A program made the translations under genes and the position numbers. DNA of 64,000 nt. It comes from Whitmania pigra. Taxonomy: Eukaryota; Annelida; Clitellata; Hirudinida; Haemopidae. The stretch is taken from positions 1,452,501 to 1,516,500 of the forward strand of contig JAJTWR010000365.1 in the NCBI GenBank assembly GCA_021613335.1. The letters run 5' to 3'. The notes under the pieces are model-generated. The model was not told the DNA's origin, did not search any database, and was given only the letters and a program-made list of their open reading frames with translations. Shown piece by piece: positions 34,674 through 64,000 of the stretch (the first letter of the stretch is position 1; every line of letters starts with the position of its first letter).

Positions 34674-37600
34674 TTACGACCGTCCACTGATTCCTCCGCT
34701 TCTGTCTCCCGATGCCACTTTGGCGAGGATCGTATTCACGTAATCTGCAGTCCTTCCTGCCACGCAGAGAGCTGTAAAAGAAGAGAGTTTATTTTAAGAA
34801 ATTATTATTCTCCTTTCCAGTGTTTTTTAAGTGCATTACTTGCAAATGCTTTCAATTTACCGTTGTTGGTAAACTTTATTTTGTTATGAAACTGCATCAG
34901 AAAAAAAAGAATGATCATAATGTCAACGACAGCATAAAGATTTACAGGTTTTTGGACTTAGGCTGATTATGAATGCTCGCTCAGCATGACGAATAACCTC
35001 GCACAGCTAAACCATGATTCAAATTACATGACTCTAGACAATAACTTGTCTTATGAAAGAAAGAATCTCTTTAAGAATGTAATGATAACCTTACATCACA
35101 TCACATCATACCATAATAATTTAGCTCCCCTAAAACAAATAAATAATAATTAGAATTAAAATCATATATTGCTGCTAATACAAATTTCTTAAATTCACTT
35201 GTTCCTTTCACAAGTTTAATAAAAGACTAGCAAACAATATTTTCATGAAAAATATCATTATTGCATAATTATATTACATTATTATATTATTTTATAACCA
35301 GTAACTACAAACATTATTTTAATATATTATCACACTTATTATATATTGTTACATTTGTTGTGAATACTTTCGCGTATTTTAAAATAGATTATTCTAATGC
35401 AATTACTAATAGTAACGATCTCAATTGTGCTGTTATTAGTTTGAAGATACATTGACAATGTTACATAAGACGTTCTTGTAATGAGGAAGTTGCTGAGTCA
35501 CACAAAACAAGCCAAACAATGGAATTTTACAGCTTCAAAGTTAAAGCAAGAATTGCATTAACCTCAGCAAAAATGAATTGAATTCATAAATAACATGATT
35601 TGAGGGTTAATCCAAATTGCAAATCCAAAGATGCATCCTGATCAGAATAATTGTTACAACCATTTCAGAAAATTAGGTAAGTAGGCCTAATATGTAGGCC
35701 TAGAATATAGACCTCCTGGATGTATTTTTAAACAAACTGATATTTACTGACAGATAGCCAAATTTAAAAATGTAGAAAAACCCACTGTGATGCTTCTTGA
35801 GAAAAACATGAAACTGCTGCAGCATGCTCACGTCTGGAGAAATTTCCTTTTTGGTTTTTTTTGTGAGCAGCTCCTTGACCAGGGAAATAACTTTCATCAC
35901 CTGACCTGCAAAACAAGTCGTGCAAATAAAATACTTATTCAGCAGAACCAACAAGGCGTGAACAATTGAACACATAAAAATAAGCCAACAAGACAATGCT
36001 AAATGTCAAGAATTCATCAAGTTGTGTCAGATCCACAGCTGAGGCCCAGAAAAGAGTTCAAAACAATTGATTATCACCACCACGATAAATTTTCCTGGCA
36101 TCCTAGCTGAACGCGTTAGGTAAAACAACATTACGAACTGAAAGAAAAGTTCCTCACTGTGTTCCAATTTGAGACCGTGCAGCTTGAGTTTGTTGGCCTC
36201 GTGCTGGGCCTTCTTCTTGAGGCGACAGGCTCTCGAGGCCAGTTTGTTCCTCTCCTTCAGAGTTTTGTTCTTCTGACTGCTCGGCCAATCGTTACCGGGA
36301 GCCATCGAGTTGATCTGCTTGTTTAACTTCTGCAGCTCGATTCCGGTCGCGAAGAGCTTGTAAGGGTTCGGAGTGATGTCGTTCCCGTCGCCTCTCCTCG
36401 CCTTTCCGTTGTGCTTGTATTTGTCCTGCTCCTGGTGGAACACCGGGTCCTGGAAATCCCCTAGAACGTGGGGATCGGGGTTTTCGATAGACTGGCACAG
36501 CCTCCTGCCTTTCGGTCCTTTGGAAAGAACGTTGTACTGCCAGAAGAACCTCTGCCCTTCGTCTTTGTTCTTTAGATCCATGAGGAACTCGGCCGCCTCG
36601 TCCTCGTCATCTGCGTGCATTGGCAGGATCATCATCATCATTATCATCATCATCATCATCATCATCATCTGGGACTGCTATGTCATCTTAATAAAGTTCT
36701 TAAACTAAAGTGTGCAATTTTCATGCCATTTAAATGATTCATGTGAGTATCTCATTAACATTAAAGTCCTAAGTTAAAGTACATGCTTATCACATTGGCT
36801 TTCGCATTGCTCTCTGATCCACATAATGATGTTTAGGCTGTTTCAGTGAAAATCCAATTGAGCTCGTATGATGTTATCGACTTTTACTGCAAGATTGTCT
36901 GCTTCTTTGTTTATGGAAATAAGTGATCTCAGCATAATTCAACATTAAGGGAGCGATGCGGCATTTAATCATTGTCGTACTCGTGATCACAATATCCACA
37001 TGATGATCACTCATCTCGGAAAGGTCGAGAATTTACCGAGAACTCGATGGAATGGAAAGTTTTCTTAAAAATATAAAGCTCTGGAGTTAGTGCTGATGAT
37101 GTAATACTAATTCCATTAGTGACGTGCTTTCAATTTCACTGCTATGAGTCATTCATATTTAGAAATATTCTTTTAACCACAATTTACTCAAATCCTAGTT
37201 AGGCTCAGTTATCCTTCTTTGCATAATTATGCAAGGGATGCTAAATTTAACCGATCGGAACGATATAATCGTAAACAATCGTCGTAAAATAACAAAAAAA
37301 CCCGTTGATCTCACCTGTTATTTGGCAAGGATCGTCGGATTCATCACCTTAGAGACAAACATTAGATTATTACTATCATTGTTATTGATTCTCTCAAAAC
37401 ATTTAATCATTTAAAAACAGTATTGAATCTCAAATATGTGAATATTAATGAGATAAACAATGCAAGCTAATCATTGTGCAAGAATTTCATAATACCTGTC
37501 ATGAACTCTACACTGGTTTCAGAGTCCAAATGCTTTCTTGCCTTCCTTGTCACTGGTTTTTCAACCTCCTTCTTATCACAGCTGACAGAAGAAACTGCTT

Positions 37601-38726
37601 CCTCTTCGTCGCAAATGTCCCAAAGTGCCCCCATGTCCTCGTAAGTGTCCATGGTCTGCACGGGCGGCTTGGATAATTCCTTGGGACTGGCCAGTAGGTA
37701 CGCTTCGAGGATCGATTCGGCTCCTTCCTGCCTCGAAGCTTTGCCTACGATCTCGTCGTTCGACCTTTTCGACGTCTCGTAATTTCTATTTGCTTCGTTT
37801 CCTTTGAGAATGCTCTTTAATTGATTTTGACTCACAGTGGAGCTCAAAAGAACTTTGCCCTTGCCCGGATGATGGGTCATGGGGTCGTAGCCTTCGCCCT
37901 TAAAAATAATCTGCTTCGGTTCGGGAGAAAGGGCGTTCAAGCCCCTAGTGGAATAGACAAACAGATCTGGTTCCCTCTTCATGCTGCCACCAGAAATCGA
38001 CTGAGCGACTATCTTTGGCTCGACGATGATAGTGTTCAGAGCCGATACATTGTTTCCAGCCCCGATAATTTCCACGGGCATCACTGTAACCGATCGACCT
38101 GCTTCGAGTTGAGTTCTGTCAAAGGAGTTGAGGGCAAATTCAGGACTGTTTAGTTGAGCCAATGTCAGGTTGTTGTTGAGGAGCAAGTTTTCTTGTAAGC
38201 TATTGCACTCATCAAAGTCATAAAAATTGTTCAGAATGTAATCTGTGGAAATATTGTCATTGTTATTGTTGTTGTTGTCGATATCGTTATTTGTGGGACA
38301 GAGAGCTTGAAAATTGGCTTTACTGTTTTCAATTTCATTTTGCAAGCTTGTATTAATGTCTACTAAGCTGTTGATGTCATTTTCATCGAGGAGTTTCAGC
38401 ATCTCCGAGCAGCAATCTTCAAATGTCAGTTCCTCTACTGTAGGGCTTATCAAGCTAGAATTGTCGTACGAAGTAGGCAAGTTCACGTGCTGATTAAACT
38501 GAATCGGAAGATGTTGCTGAGTTTGTTGCTGGAAAATGTTGTTACTATTTGGCTTCTGCATGTTTCCAGAAGATTGAAGACAAAAATCTGCCAGTGACTC
38601 ATACATCAATTGTCCACTTGGAGATTCTGAGTCTAACGAACTGTACAAACTTGGATCCACCATTTCGTCAAAAACAATCTTGACATCCAATCCAGGAGTG
38701 AGGATTGCAAAATAATCAGAATTCAT
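34674..38726 (-). CDS. CREBRF: CREBRF (Luman/CREB3 recruitment factor), complete
   Basis: Exons, 5' to 3' on the minus strand: 38726-37496, 36610-36158, 35905-35786, 34771-34674. All junctions are phase 1 and the total is 1902 nt (633 residues), against about 639 in human. The N-terminal ~410 residues are Asn/Ser-rich and acidic, with the TLAQLNS motif shared with vertebrate CREBRF. Exon 2 encodes the conserved KDEGQRFFWQYN and GDGNDITPNPYKL segments, then the bZIP-like basic region NKLASRACRLKKKAQHEANK. Exon 3 gives the short leucine-zipper-like helix. Exon 4 encodes the conserved C-terminus VAGRTADYVNTILAKV. The known family role is to bind CREB3/Luman in the nucleus and promote its turnover, in ER stress and energy metabolism. 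An (ATG)n tract sits directly upstream of the exon-2 acceptor and is intronic, not coding. Confidence 0.95.
36624..36668. repeat. (ATC)n microsatellite at the CREBRF exon-2 acceptor
   Basis: On the minus strand an (ATG)n run ends about 15 nt before the acceptor AG at 36611-36612. It occupies the place of a polypyrimidine tract. Confidence 0.85.
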
Positions 38727-40446
38727 TCACGACGTTACTTCTTTAGATAAATTGTTTCTGTTTTAAAATATTAATTTCATTAAATTTCATGCTGTTAGTG
38801 AAATAACAAAAAATTTCAAAGAAGATGTATTTTGCTGAATCATTATTCGCGCATATGATATCGTCCTGGCAAATTTTCCCCAGATTTTTTTCAAGAATAC
38901 GATAGATTTAAATATGAAACGATTAACCTAACGATGAAAACAAAATGTCAAGAAAATGTAACTTACTCTAACACTTTCCCGTTAAATCGCTTTGTCCAAA
39001 TGTCAACCTGTTGTTACTTGGTGGTGCAATGTTTTTGTTTATCTAAACTCCACCTTGACCCGTATCAAACGCCTGCCTACGTCAGCAAGCTAACGACCAA
39101 TGAAATCGGTTGTCTTATTAATTATTTATTTACTTCTACCGAAATAGTAACGAGTGACCCGATTAGTCTCTTTTTCAAACTCTGATTGGTCGCACTTGAG
39201 CCTACTTATTATTAATTAGCTTGCTTGAAACAGCTGCTTACATGAATGGTCCTTACAATGTATGCGCCTGAGTCAGGTTCCAATGTTGTGTTAAATAAAT
39301 TCATGCATAAATTGTCTTTCCTTGTTTACCATTCGAGGTCCACTACGCTCGAATCAATCGAAATGTTGCTGTTTATTTTTTTTAGCTTTCCATCACGTGA
39401 CCCCTATTTTTGTTTTCTTAAAGAATTATCCCGGTTTTTGGAGAAATCGTTGGCATCTCACGTGATATTTTGTCACTCCTCACACATGTATATAGGTCTG
39501 CCGAAGTGTTTCGCGATTTGTCTACAACAGCTGGAGCGACCCACATTTTGCCCTGTACCCGGTAATCATCCATTCATCTGTTTATGCTAACCCCGTGGCG
39601 ACGGCACTCCCAACGAGCACAAATTATCCTACTTGCATAATTTATAAAGGTTCTTTTTATTCAGAAAAACAACTAGCACATCTCGAAAATATTTTCATCT
39701 TAAAAGCTGTTTGTTTTTGTTTATTGGAACGAATGAACCGCCTTGAACTTTAGCGCCCACCGACGTGGCCCGTCAGCTGAAGTTCGCTGTTGGCTGCTCT
39801 GCTACAACCGACTGAGCGAGCCAGCAGACCATGCGGTTTCTTAGAATTTCTGACGAAATCGATGCTCCCTTGTTGCTTCATTACTGCTCGGGAAACAAAC
39901 AGCCTTCAACTGTTTTCAAGCTAAGGCTCGTTGGCAATTAGTTTGCTTATGTAATCATGAAATTTCAAATTGTCGAACCCGCTCTGCTCTTGATCCTACG
40001 ACTGACGCTCCCTAGCAAACTGCAAATATTTGAAGCTTTTATGCAGTGACCCAAGGCTTGCTATCGAATGTGCGCTATGCACAAATAATGCATCGTGGCG
40101 CCGCTGACGCCGACAAATCGTTATTAATAATTTCATTATTTTCACTCTAACAATGGCAGAACTTTAAATTTAAAGCACTGTTAGAAATAATTCTAAAAGC
40201 AGAGCCATTCTAGGGCAGTCGTTCAGCAAAAGCCTGAAAAACACAATTGTTCTTCCAATTCACTGGAGAAATATCTGCCATGGCGCCAAATTCGTCATGT
40301 TCAGCAACGAAACACAAATCACAAATCCCAATCATGAGATCAAAGCCGAGAAAACGGACTGCGAAATAAAATAATTCGCGCGCAGATCAATGCACAACAC
40401 TAGAGCAAAGAAATAAACGCTTCCGTCTTTCAGATAGTTTTCAGTT
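38727..40446. other. Intergenic: CREBRF promoter side and MFSD10 3' flank
   Basis: No exon recognised. 38727-39250 should hold the CREBRF 5' UTR/promoter. The frame at 39246-39590 has no family resemblance. Confidence 0.45.
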
Positions 40447-58768
<18,322 letters not shown>

Positions 58769-60363
58769 TTTGACTCTTAAATGTTAATAAAATATAACCT
58801 AAAAAGCATACGTTGCACAAATGAGAATATTACAGTACAGCCTGGTGCTTGCAAATGAGCTAATTAGCAAATCAATACACAACAAGAAAAGCATAAAAAA
58901 CGTCAATAAAAAACAATAATAATTTAATTCACCCACCAGAGGCAAAATTAGCGCGTTCGCCAGAAATAGTCAATTCTTCACACTAACTTCAGTCAAAGTT
59001 TAATGACCATTATCTTCTTCGCCCAGACCAGTCCACAAGAACAATCAAATCCTTCAACTTGTTACACTAAACAGACCCTCATTCTTCGATTGTTTAGCAC
59101 TTCTCTGCATTTCCTCTTGCATCGAATGTTCACAAAGTTCGCGATCCACTCTGGCTCCCCAAACCACCCACTTCTCAAACTCAATGGCCGCGACATTTAG
59201 CAAAATAAAATAAGATTCACCCTAACAATGAAACCGCATATGAATAGAAGCGCCAAAGACAGTAATTGGCCTAAGCAAAGACACATACAACAATTGGCGT
59301 ACCTCTTGCTGTAGGAGGCACGAATTTTATTATAATTTTTAGTAATTATTTATTTACGGGTTAATTTGTCGTATTTTTTTGCTTACCACAACTTTGTAAG
59401 ATTATAACTCTTTTCTCACTCGTTATATCACTACAATTGCTTCACAAACATTGCTTTACATTGTTGAGAAGCACTTTTGAACAAAAATTGAATGAAAGTC
59501 CAACTGTTGGTTTTTTATAGGTAAAGTTAAATAAAAAAAATTGAAGGAGACGAATAAGCAATAGAATTAGAAATTCTTGCGTTGAAGCTGTCGATGACAT
59601 TTCAAAAAAAATAAAAAAATAAAGCTTTTGCTCGTTGAAAACTGTTGGCTGTTCTTTATGTAGACATAAGACTTATGTCCAAAAACACTGCACAACATTT
59701 TTTTTTGAAAAGTTTTGTTCTCTAAAAACGTTTGTTTGATTTTGATAATTACTTTGACAGATATAGTTTGCATAATTATAGTTTTTTGTTCCCCAGCATC
59801 ACGTAGGAACGAAAGTGATAACTGCCCCTATTCTAGCCCCTTTTTAGGGCTATTTTGTAAAGTCAGGGACGGGCATTCAAAAAAAATTAAAAAATTGGAA
59901 ACTATTTTTAATTAATGCTTGAAAACTTTGAAGATTTTTTATGGTAGATCCCTGTGTGCGCTAGTCGAGTCAGTTACATATTTGAATTCTCCTGAAAAAT
60001 ATCTATCAGAATATGTATAACATGTAATTTTAATCCGCAGGGTATTTCTATGTAACTGACTCGTTAATGAGTGATTAATTAATTTATCATTAAGCTCACA
60101 AGGGTCCTGCGCTTAAACCAGTTGTTTACATACAACATAAATATTCTGATATATATTACAAATATTTCTAGTATCATATATTTAATGTTAAAAATTCAGG
60201 GAAAATCTGCAAGTGTGACGACAAGTTTATTTCAATCCACATTGCCTGAATCATATAATTCCCCATAACCTAATCAGTCTTTCCAAGTTCCATACGTGGT
60301 ACATTTGATATATATATTAAGCTTATTATAATAATTAAAATTAAATACACTATAATTGTTATG

Positions 60364-60459
<96 letters not shown>

Positions 60460-61605
60460 GTACAGCCAAAGAACCATGGACTAATTATGAGAACAGTAAA
60501 CATAATGTTGACCTTCATATATGAACGCCTCGGGTTAAACCTTACACTTTGGTGTGGCTATGCCTATTGTAATTATGTTTAAATTATTATTATATAACTT
60601 GATATTCTATGCCGAGTTCTTAGGTAATGTGCATCCCTTCGATGGTATTACATCCGCCTCCTCTAATAAATGTTGAATACTCTTTTAAAAGTTCGTCTTC
60701 TCTTCAATCCTTCATATTTATTTAGGTTTTAAGGTTAAATTTTTGTTGCTGATATTTTATGACTCGAAATTTTTTAAACCAATATATTTTTGTTGTTCGA
60801 AAAGTCCCAGGAGTTCGATGAATTATTTTCGTTTTCAGCTGAAAAAATAAATCAAACACATTTATTAATTTAAATGTTTTTAACTACAGAATTAATTAAT
60901 AAAGTTAAAGTAGCAAGCAAATTATTACAACTCTTACCTTTAGAGCATACGTCAAAGCCCAAAGACCGGGGTATTTAGAATGTTTGAATTTTGTTTACTT
61001 CAATTAGATCGATGATTTTATGGGTGAGTACGTCTCTCGCTTGAAATAAATTATTTGAACTACACTCGCGAGTAAAAATATTAAATGAATTTGTAGACCT
61101 TACTACATATTTTTTCTTTAAAAAAAGCGACATGATTACCAACTCCCAAAATTAAAGTGGAATGTTACTTGTTTAGGGCTCATAAAAATATTTTGACTTT
61201 TCTAAATATGTTTAAATGTGGTTTTGTCGATGTTTATTAGGACTTGTCACGTCGTTCATAATTTTCTTTGTATATTTTTACAACTTATGTTACTACAGAT
61301 TCATCAAAACATGGTTCAAAATAAGATGTTCTTTTGAAAATGACCAATTCATTTAAAGACTAGGTTTTTTTTTTGTTTTTCACTTGCATGCTTTAAGATA
61401 AAAACCACTTCACTCAAAGTTATCCTTCAATAGATTATTTCTTTTATTATAGTCAACATGTAGCTTTTTGTAGATTAATATTAAAACATTTATTAAGTTT
61501 AATATTAAAACATTTATTAAGTTTAACTTTTAAGTTAAGCTTTAAATTTATGATTTTCTCCAGTGAATTATTTCAGTTAAGTCATACAAGTCCATAGATT
61601 ATGTA
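58769..61605. other. Divergent intergenic region between MFSD10 and the ASPM-like gene
   Basis: Should hold both promoters. No exon is recognised apart from the start of the ASPM-like gene. It contains a pure (TTA)n tract at 60366-60459. Confidence 0.45.
60366..60459. repeat. (TTA)n microsatellite, about 94 bp
   Basis: Perfect TTA/ATT repeat. The surrounding poly-Ile and poly-Asn frames are artefacts. Confidence 0.95.
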
Positions 61606-64000
61606 ATGTATTTTGAATACATTGGAAAGAAAGGCTTTGAGGGTAATAATGATATTAAAACTCCTTGCATGCATAATGCTCGTAAACAAACCAAACATTA
61701 CAATGTACAATTATATTGCCTAGACATGTCGTTTAAAGCAAGTTATAATCGACAGTTAAACATTTTGTTAGAAAACAAACAGAAAGAAATTCTTCCATCA
61801 ACACCAAGTCAGTCATTCATGAAAGGACCATCTTATGTAATTCCAACCAAAACTGAGGAGTCGTCCGCACGACCTCAGGATGAACCCTACATACTCGACC
61901 TCCGACCTTTTGCAGAGACTCCGAAGGTTGACTTTGGGACGGTGCTCATCGGAAGCACAGTTTCCGTGGATGTTTGGATCAGAAACTCGTACGACTCATC
62001 AGTCCAGGTATTGTTGTTGTTGTTGTCAGATATCATTCCAGCATTTAAATTAATTAAATATTACAGTCAATCCCAGATCAATATTAATTTCATCTTTCAT
62101 TGCATGTTACCGACTTGATTTTCTAATATTAATGTTATGCAATTTACTTTTATTCCTGGAATTACTGCATAAGTCCATTTTAAGATTAACAATTATCAGA
62201 TGCAGAAATAAAATATATATACCTGTGTTTATTGATTCAATATATATTTACAGATATTAAATCTAAATGCTCATTGACAGGTAATGCTGGACAAGGTACC
62301 AGTAAAAAGCAACTTTGAAGCCAAACCTCTTTCCATGAATCTGGAGGGTGGTGAGACAAAGAGGATGGTGGTCAGATGGTCGCCAACAGGTGAGGGTTCA
62401 ACCAGGGGCATGATTAGGTTGGTGGTCAACGAGGCATTCAGGATGCAGTTCGTAGTTTTGGGTTGTGCCGTCGGAAGTGCCAAGGCCAGGAAGGTTGGAT
62501 ACTTTGCATCGCGGTTGTTTACCATCTTTGGGTCGATGTCTTGGCTGAATGTAGTTGTGAAATTTTCTGTTAGGTTATTGTGCTTTAGTATTAATAATGA
62601 TCAAATAATTCGAAACAGAAAATTAAATGTGTTTAAATGGACATTACTCGTGGATATTCCATTATAATGGCAGTTTTTTTTTTTTCTTGCAATTATTTAA
62701 TCAAATAAATACTGACTCCTCATGGTTTTATTCCAGTCAAAGCATCCAGGCTCAAGGAGACATGCTCATGCTGGGGGAGTTTGTCAGACTTCAAAGTCCT
62801 GCCATGTGTTCTCAGATGTTGAAAACCTCCCTGTTAGTTTGGTGATGCTTCATTTAAACATTAACAATCACCACCGTCGTCATAACCATTGATGTAATCT
62901 TTATGTTCTAATGAAAACACGCCCTCAACATTGACATCATTTGATTACAGTTATTAATGCATGAAATATTTGTATATTTCTGATCCCAACAAATAGATAA
63001 AAATGATAAAACAGCCACTTCATCATACTTAAGGTACCATTTCAAGATGATGATGAAGGAGATTCACTAGGCCCCTACAAGAATTTTCACTTGGCTCAGA
63101 CATCTGACCTCACGTACCAATATCCATCCAGGTCGTGCACGTTTATATGCCACGACGATGAAGCAAAAATTCCTTTTCGAACGATCGACAACCGGATCGA
63201 GTCGTTTGAAGACGAGGATGAGTGCCAAGCCAGGAGAGGAACTTATCTCAGGGGGGACCTGCTTTCAAGGACGATCAATTTCGATGTTCACCATTACCCT
63301 TTCAATGCCAACAGCAGCAACAACGAAGGACGAAGACATTTTACGAGCACTGCGACGAGGTGTCTCTTCCCAGGTAACGACCTATTGGCCTCTGAGACTC
63401 CTCTCGTGCATCACGCAGAGGGCTCACCCACTAAGTACTCACGACAATCCAAACCTCCTTTGAACGTTTCTACGTTGTCTAAATATCGTTTCAAATTAAG
63501 ACCGAAACAAGACCCAAGGAAACCGGCAGAGATGCCTGAACATCTTTCGCGCAGACAGGAGATTTTAACCCGCTCTTTTGAAGCTCAGACCGAGTGGCAT
63601 CCCGAAAGTACCAAAAAGGCAATGCTACTTCAAGCCAAGAGTTCCTCAAAGCCACCAGAAAGTCGACCCAAGAACTCATCCCCTGTGCACTCGGGATCCA
63701 CTTTCACGGTTACACCGAACAAAAAAGCCACCAATTCCCTTCAGAACCTCGACCAACTCAAGATATCGCCCCAGAGGGACTCTGCCAATCTTGCTCGATT
63801 TGGCACTTACACAAAACTGAATGAGGAACTCACATATGATAACGATGAAGTTTTTGATGATTCTATTGAACAAATAAACCGTGAACACATCAGAGACCTC
63901 AGTCCCGTCTGGATTTCCGAAATGGTGAATGCTTTTTCAGGACCGCAGGATGTCAGAAAAAAGAAAAGAGATATTGATTTGAAATCATTTAATGATCAAG
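61606..64000 (+). CDS. ASPM: ASPM-like (abnormal spindle) protein, 5' part, runs off the window
   Basis: Exons: 61606-62007 (start at 61606 or at the internal ATG 61726), 62281-62493, 62737-62832, and 63034 to the window end, all phase 0 and GT-AG. Exons 1-2 encode one ASH (ASPM-SPD2-Hydin) domain: LDLRPFAETPKVDFGTVLIG, SVDVWIRNS, then MVVRWSPTGEG and IRLVVNEAFRMQFVVLG. Its arrangement closely follows the N-terminal ASH domain of ASPM, including the basic KARK after the domain. Exon 3 is less certain. Exon 4 is open for over 320 codons of Ser/Pro/Lys-rich, probably disordered sequence, as in the ASPM N-terminal region. By family it acts at spindle poles and microtubule minus ends. The calponin-homology and IQ repeats that would settle the identity lie beyond the window. 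CEP192/SPD-2 is the alternative. Confidence 0.75.

Noticed and set aside
36611..36668. Poly-Met start of an open frame in front of the CREBRF bZIP exon
   Set aside because: The ATG run is intronic. An acceptor AG at 36611-36612 joins the exon in phase 1 with the preceding CREBRF exon.
38934..39590. Two plus-strand frames upstream of CREBRF
   Set aside because: No family resemblance, and they lie in the expected promoter region of CREBRF.

Overview
This is invertebrate nuclear DNA: AT-rich, with compact multi-exon genes, GT-AG introns and many ATT/ATC trinucleotide microsatellites. Several transposon families are nested in one another. No prokaryotic operon, phage or CRISPR structure is present. 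The gene set (Domeless-type cytokine receptor, fatty acyl-CoA reductase, CHMP1, CREBRF, MFSD10, ASPM-like) and the transposon types fit a lophotrochozoan such as an annelid or leech. That placement is an inference and the species cannot be proved from the window. All exon models were read by hand from splice signals, phase continuity and family resemblance.

Layout. 1-2.1 kb: a long (TTA)n tract, a LINE/SINE tail-like repeat and a possible signal-peptide exon. 2.1-6.4 kb (+): a Domeless/gp130-like receptor with two fibronectin III domains, one membrane segment and a tyrosine-containing acidic tail. 8.3-9.0 kb: four tandem copies of a ~165-bp unit. 10.1-11.7 kb: a 5'-truncated RNase H-bearing non-LTR retrotransposon with a target-site duplication. 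12.0 kb: a hAT-type MITE. 13.1-14.1 kb: a CR1-like fragment split by a MITE with 9-bp target duplications. 14.2-18.3 kb: 13 nearly identical 315-bp GC-rich satellite units. 19.65-20.19 kb (+): a single-exon STPR-repeat (FMBP-1-like) protein.

21.75-29.8 kb (-): a complete 12-exon fatty acyl-CoA reductase, head-to-head with a complete 7-exon CHMP1 (ESCRT-III) at 30.4-33.1 kb (+). 34.7-38.7 kb (-): a complete 4-exon CREBRF (Luman recruitment factor). 40.4-58.8 kb (-): MFSD10, a major-facilitator transporter. Five N-terminal and six C-terminal coding exons are found, separated by a 13.3-kb intron packed with transposons. 61.6 kb to the window end (+): the 5' part of an ASPM-like spindle gene.

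The most unusual element lies in the MFSD10 intron. A Ty3/Gypsy-type LTR retrotransposon (50134-53984) has integrase upstream of reverse transcriptase/RNase H, the Copia-like order known from Gmr1 elements. It sits inside a solo LTR of another element. Near it are a deleted hAT element inserted in an R2/NeSL-like LINE, and an L2/CR1-group LINE whose 3' hairpin overlaps its own stop codon. A second notable point is that the last-exon 3' splice site of the fatty acyl-CoA reductase has been tandemly multiplied in 24-bp units.
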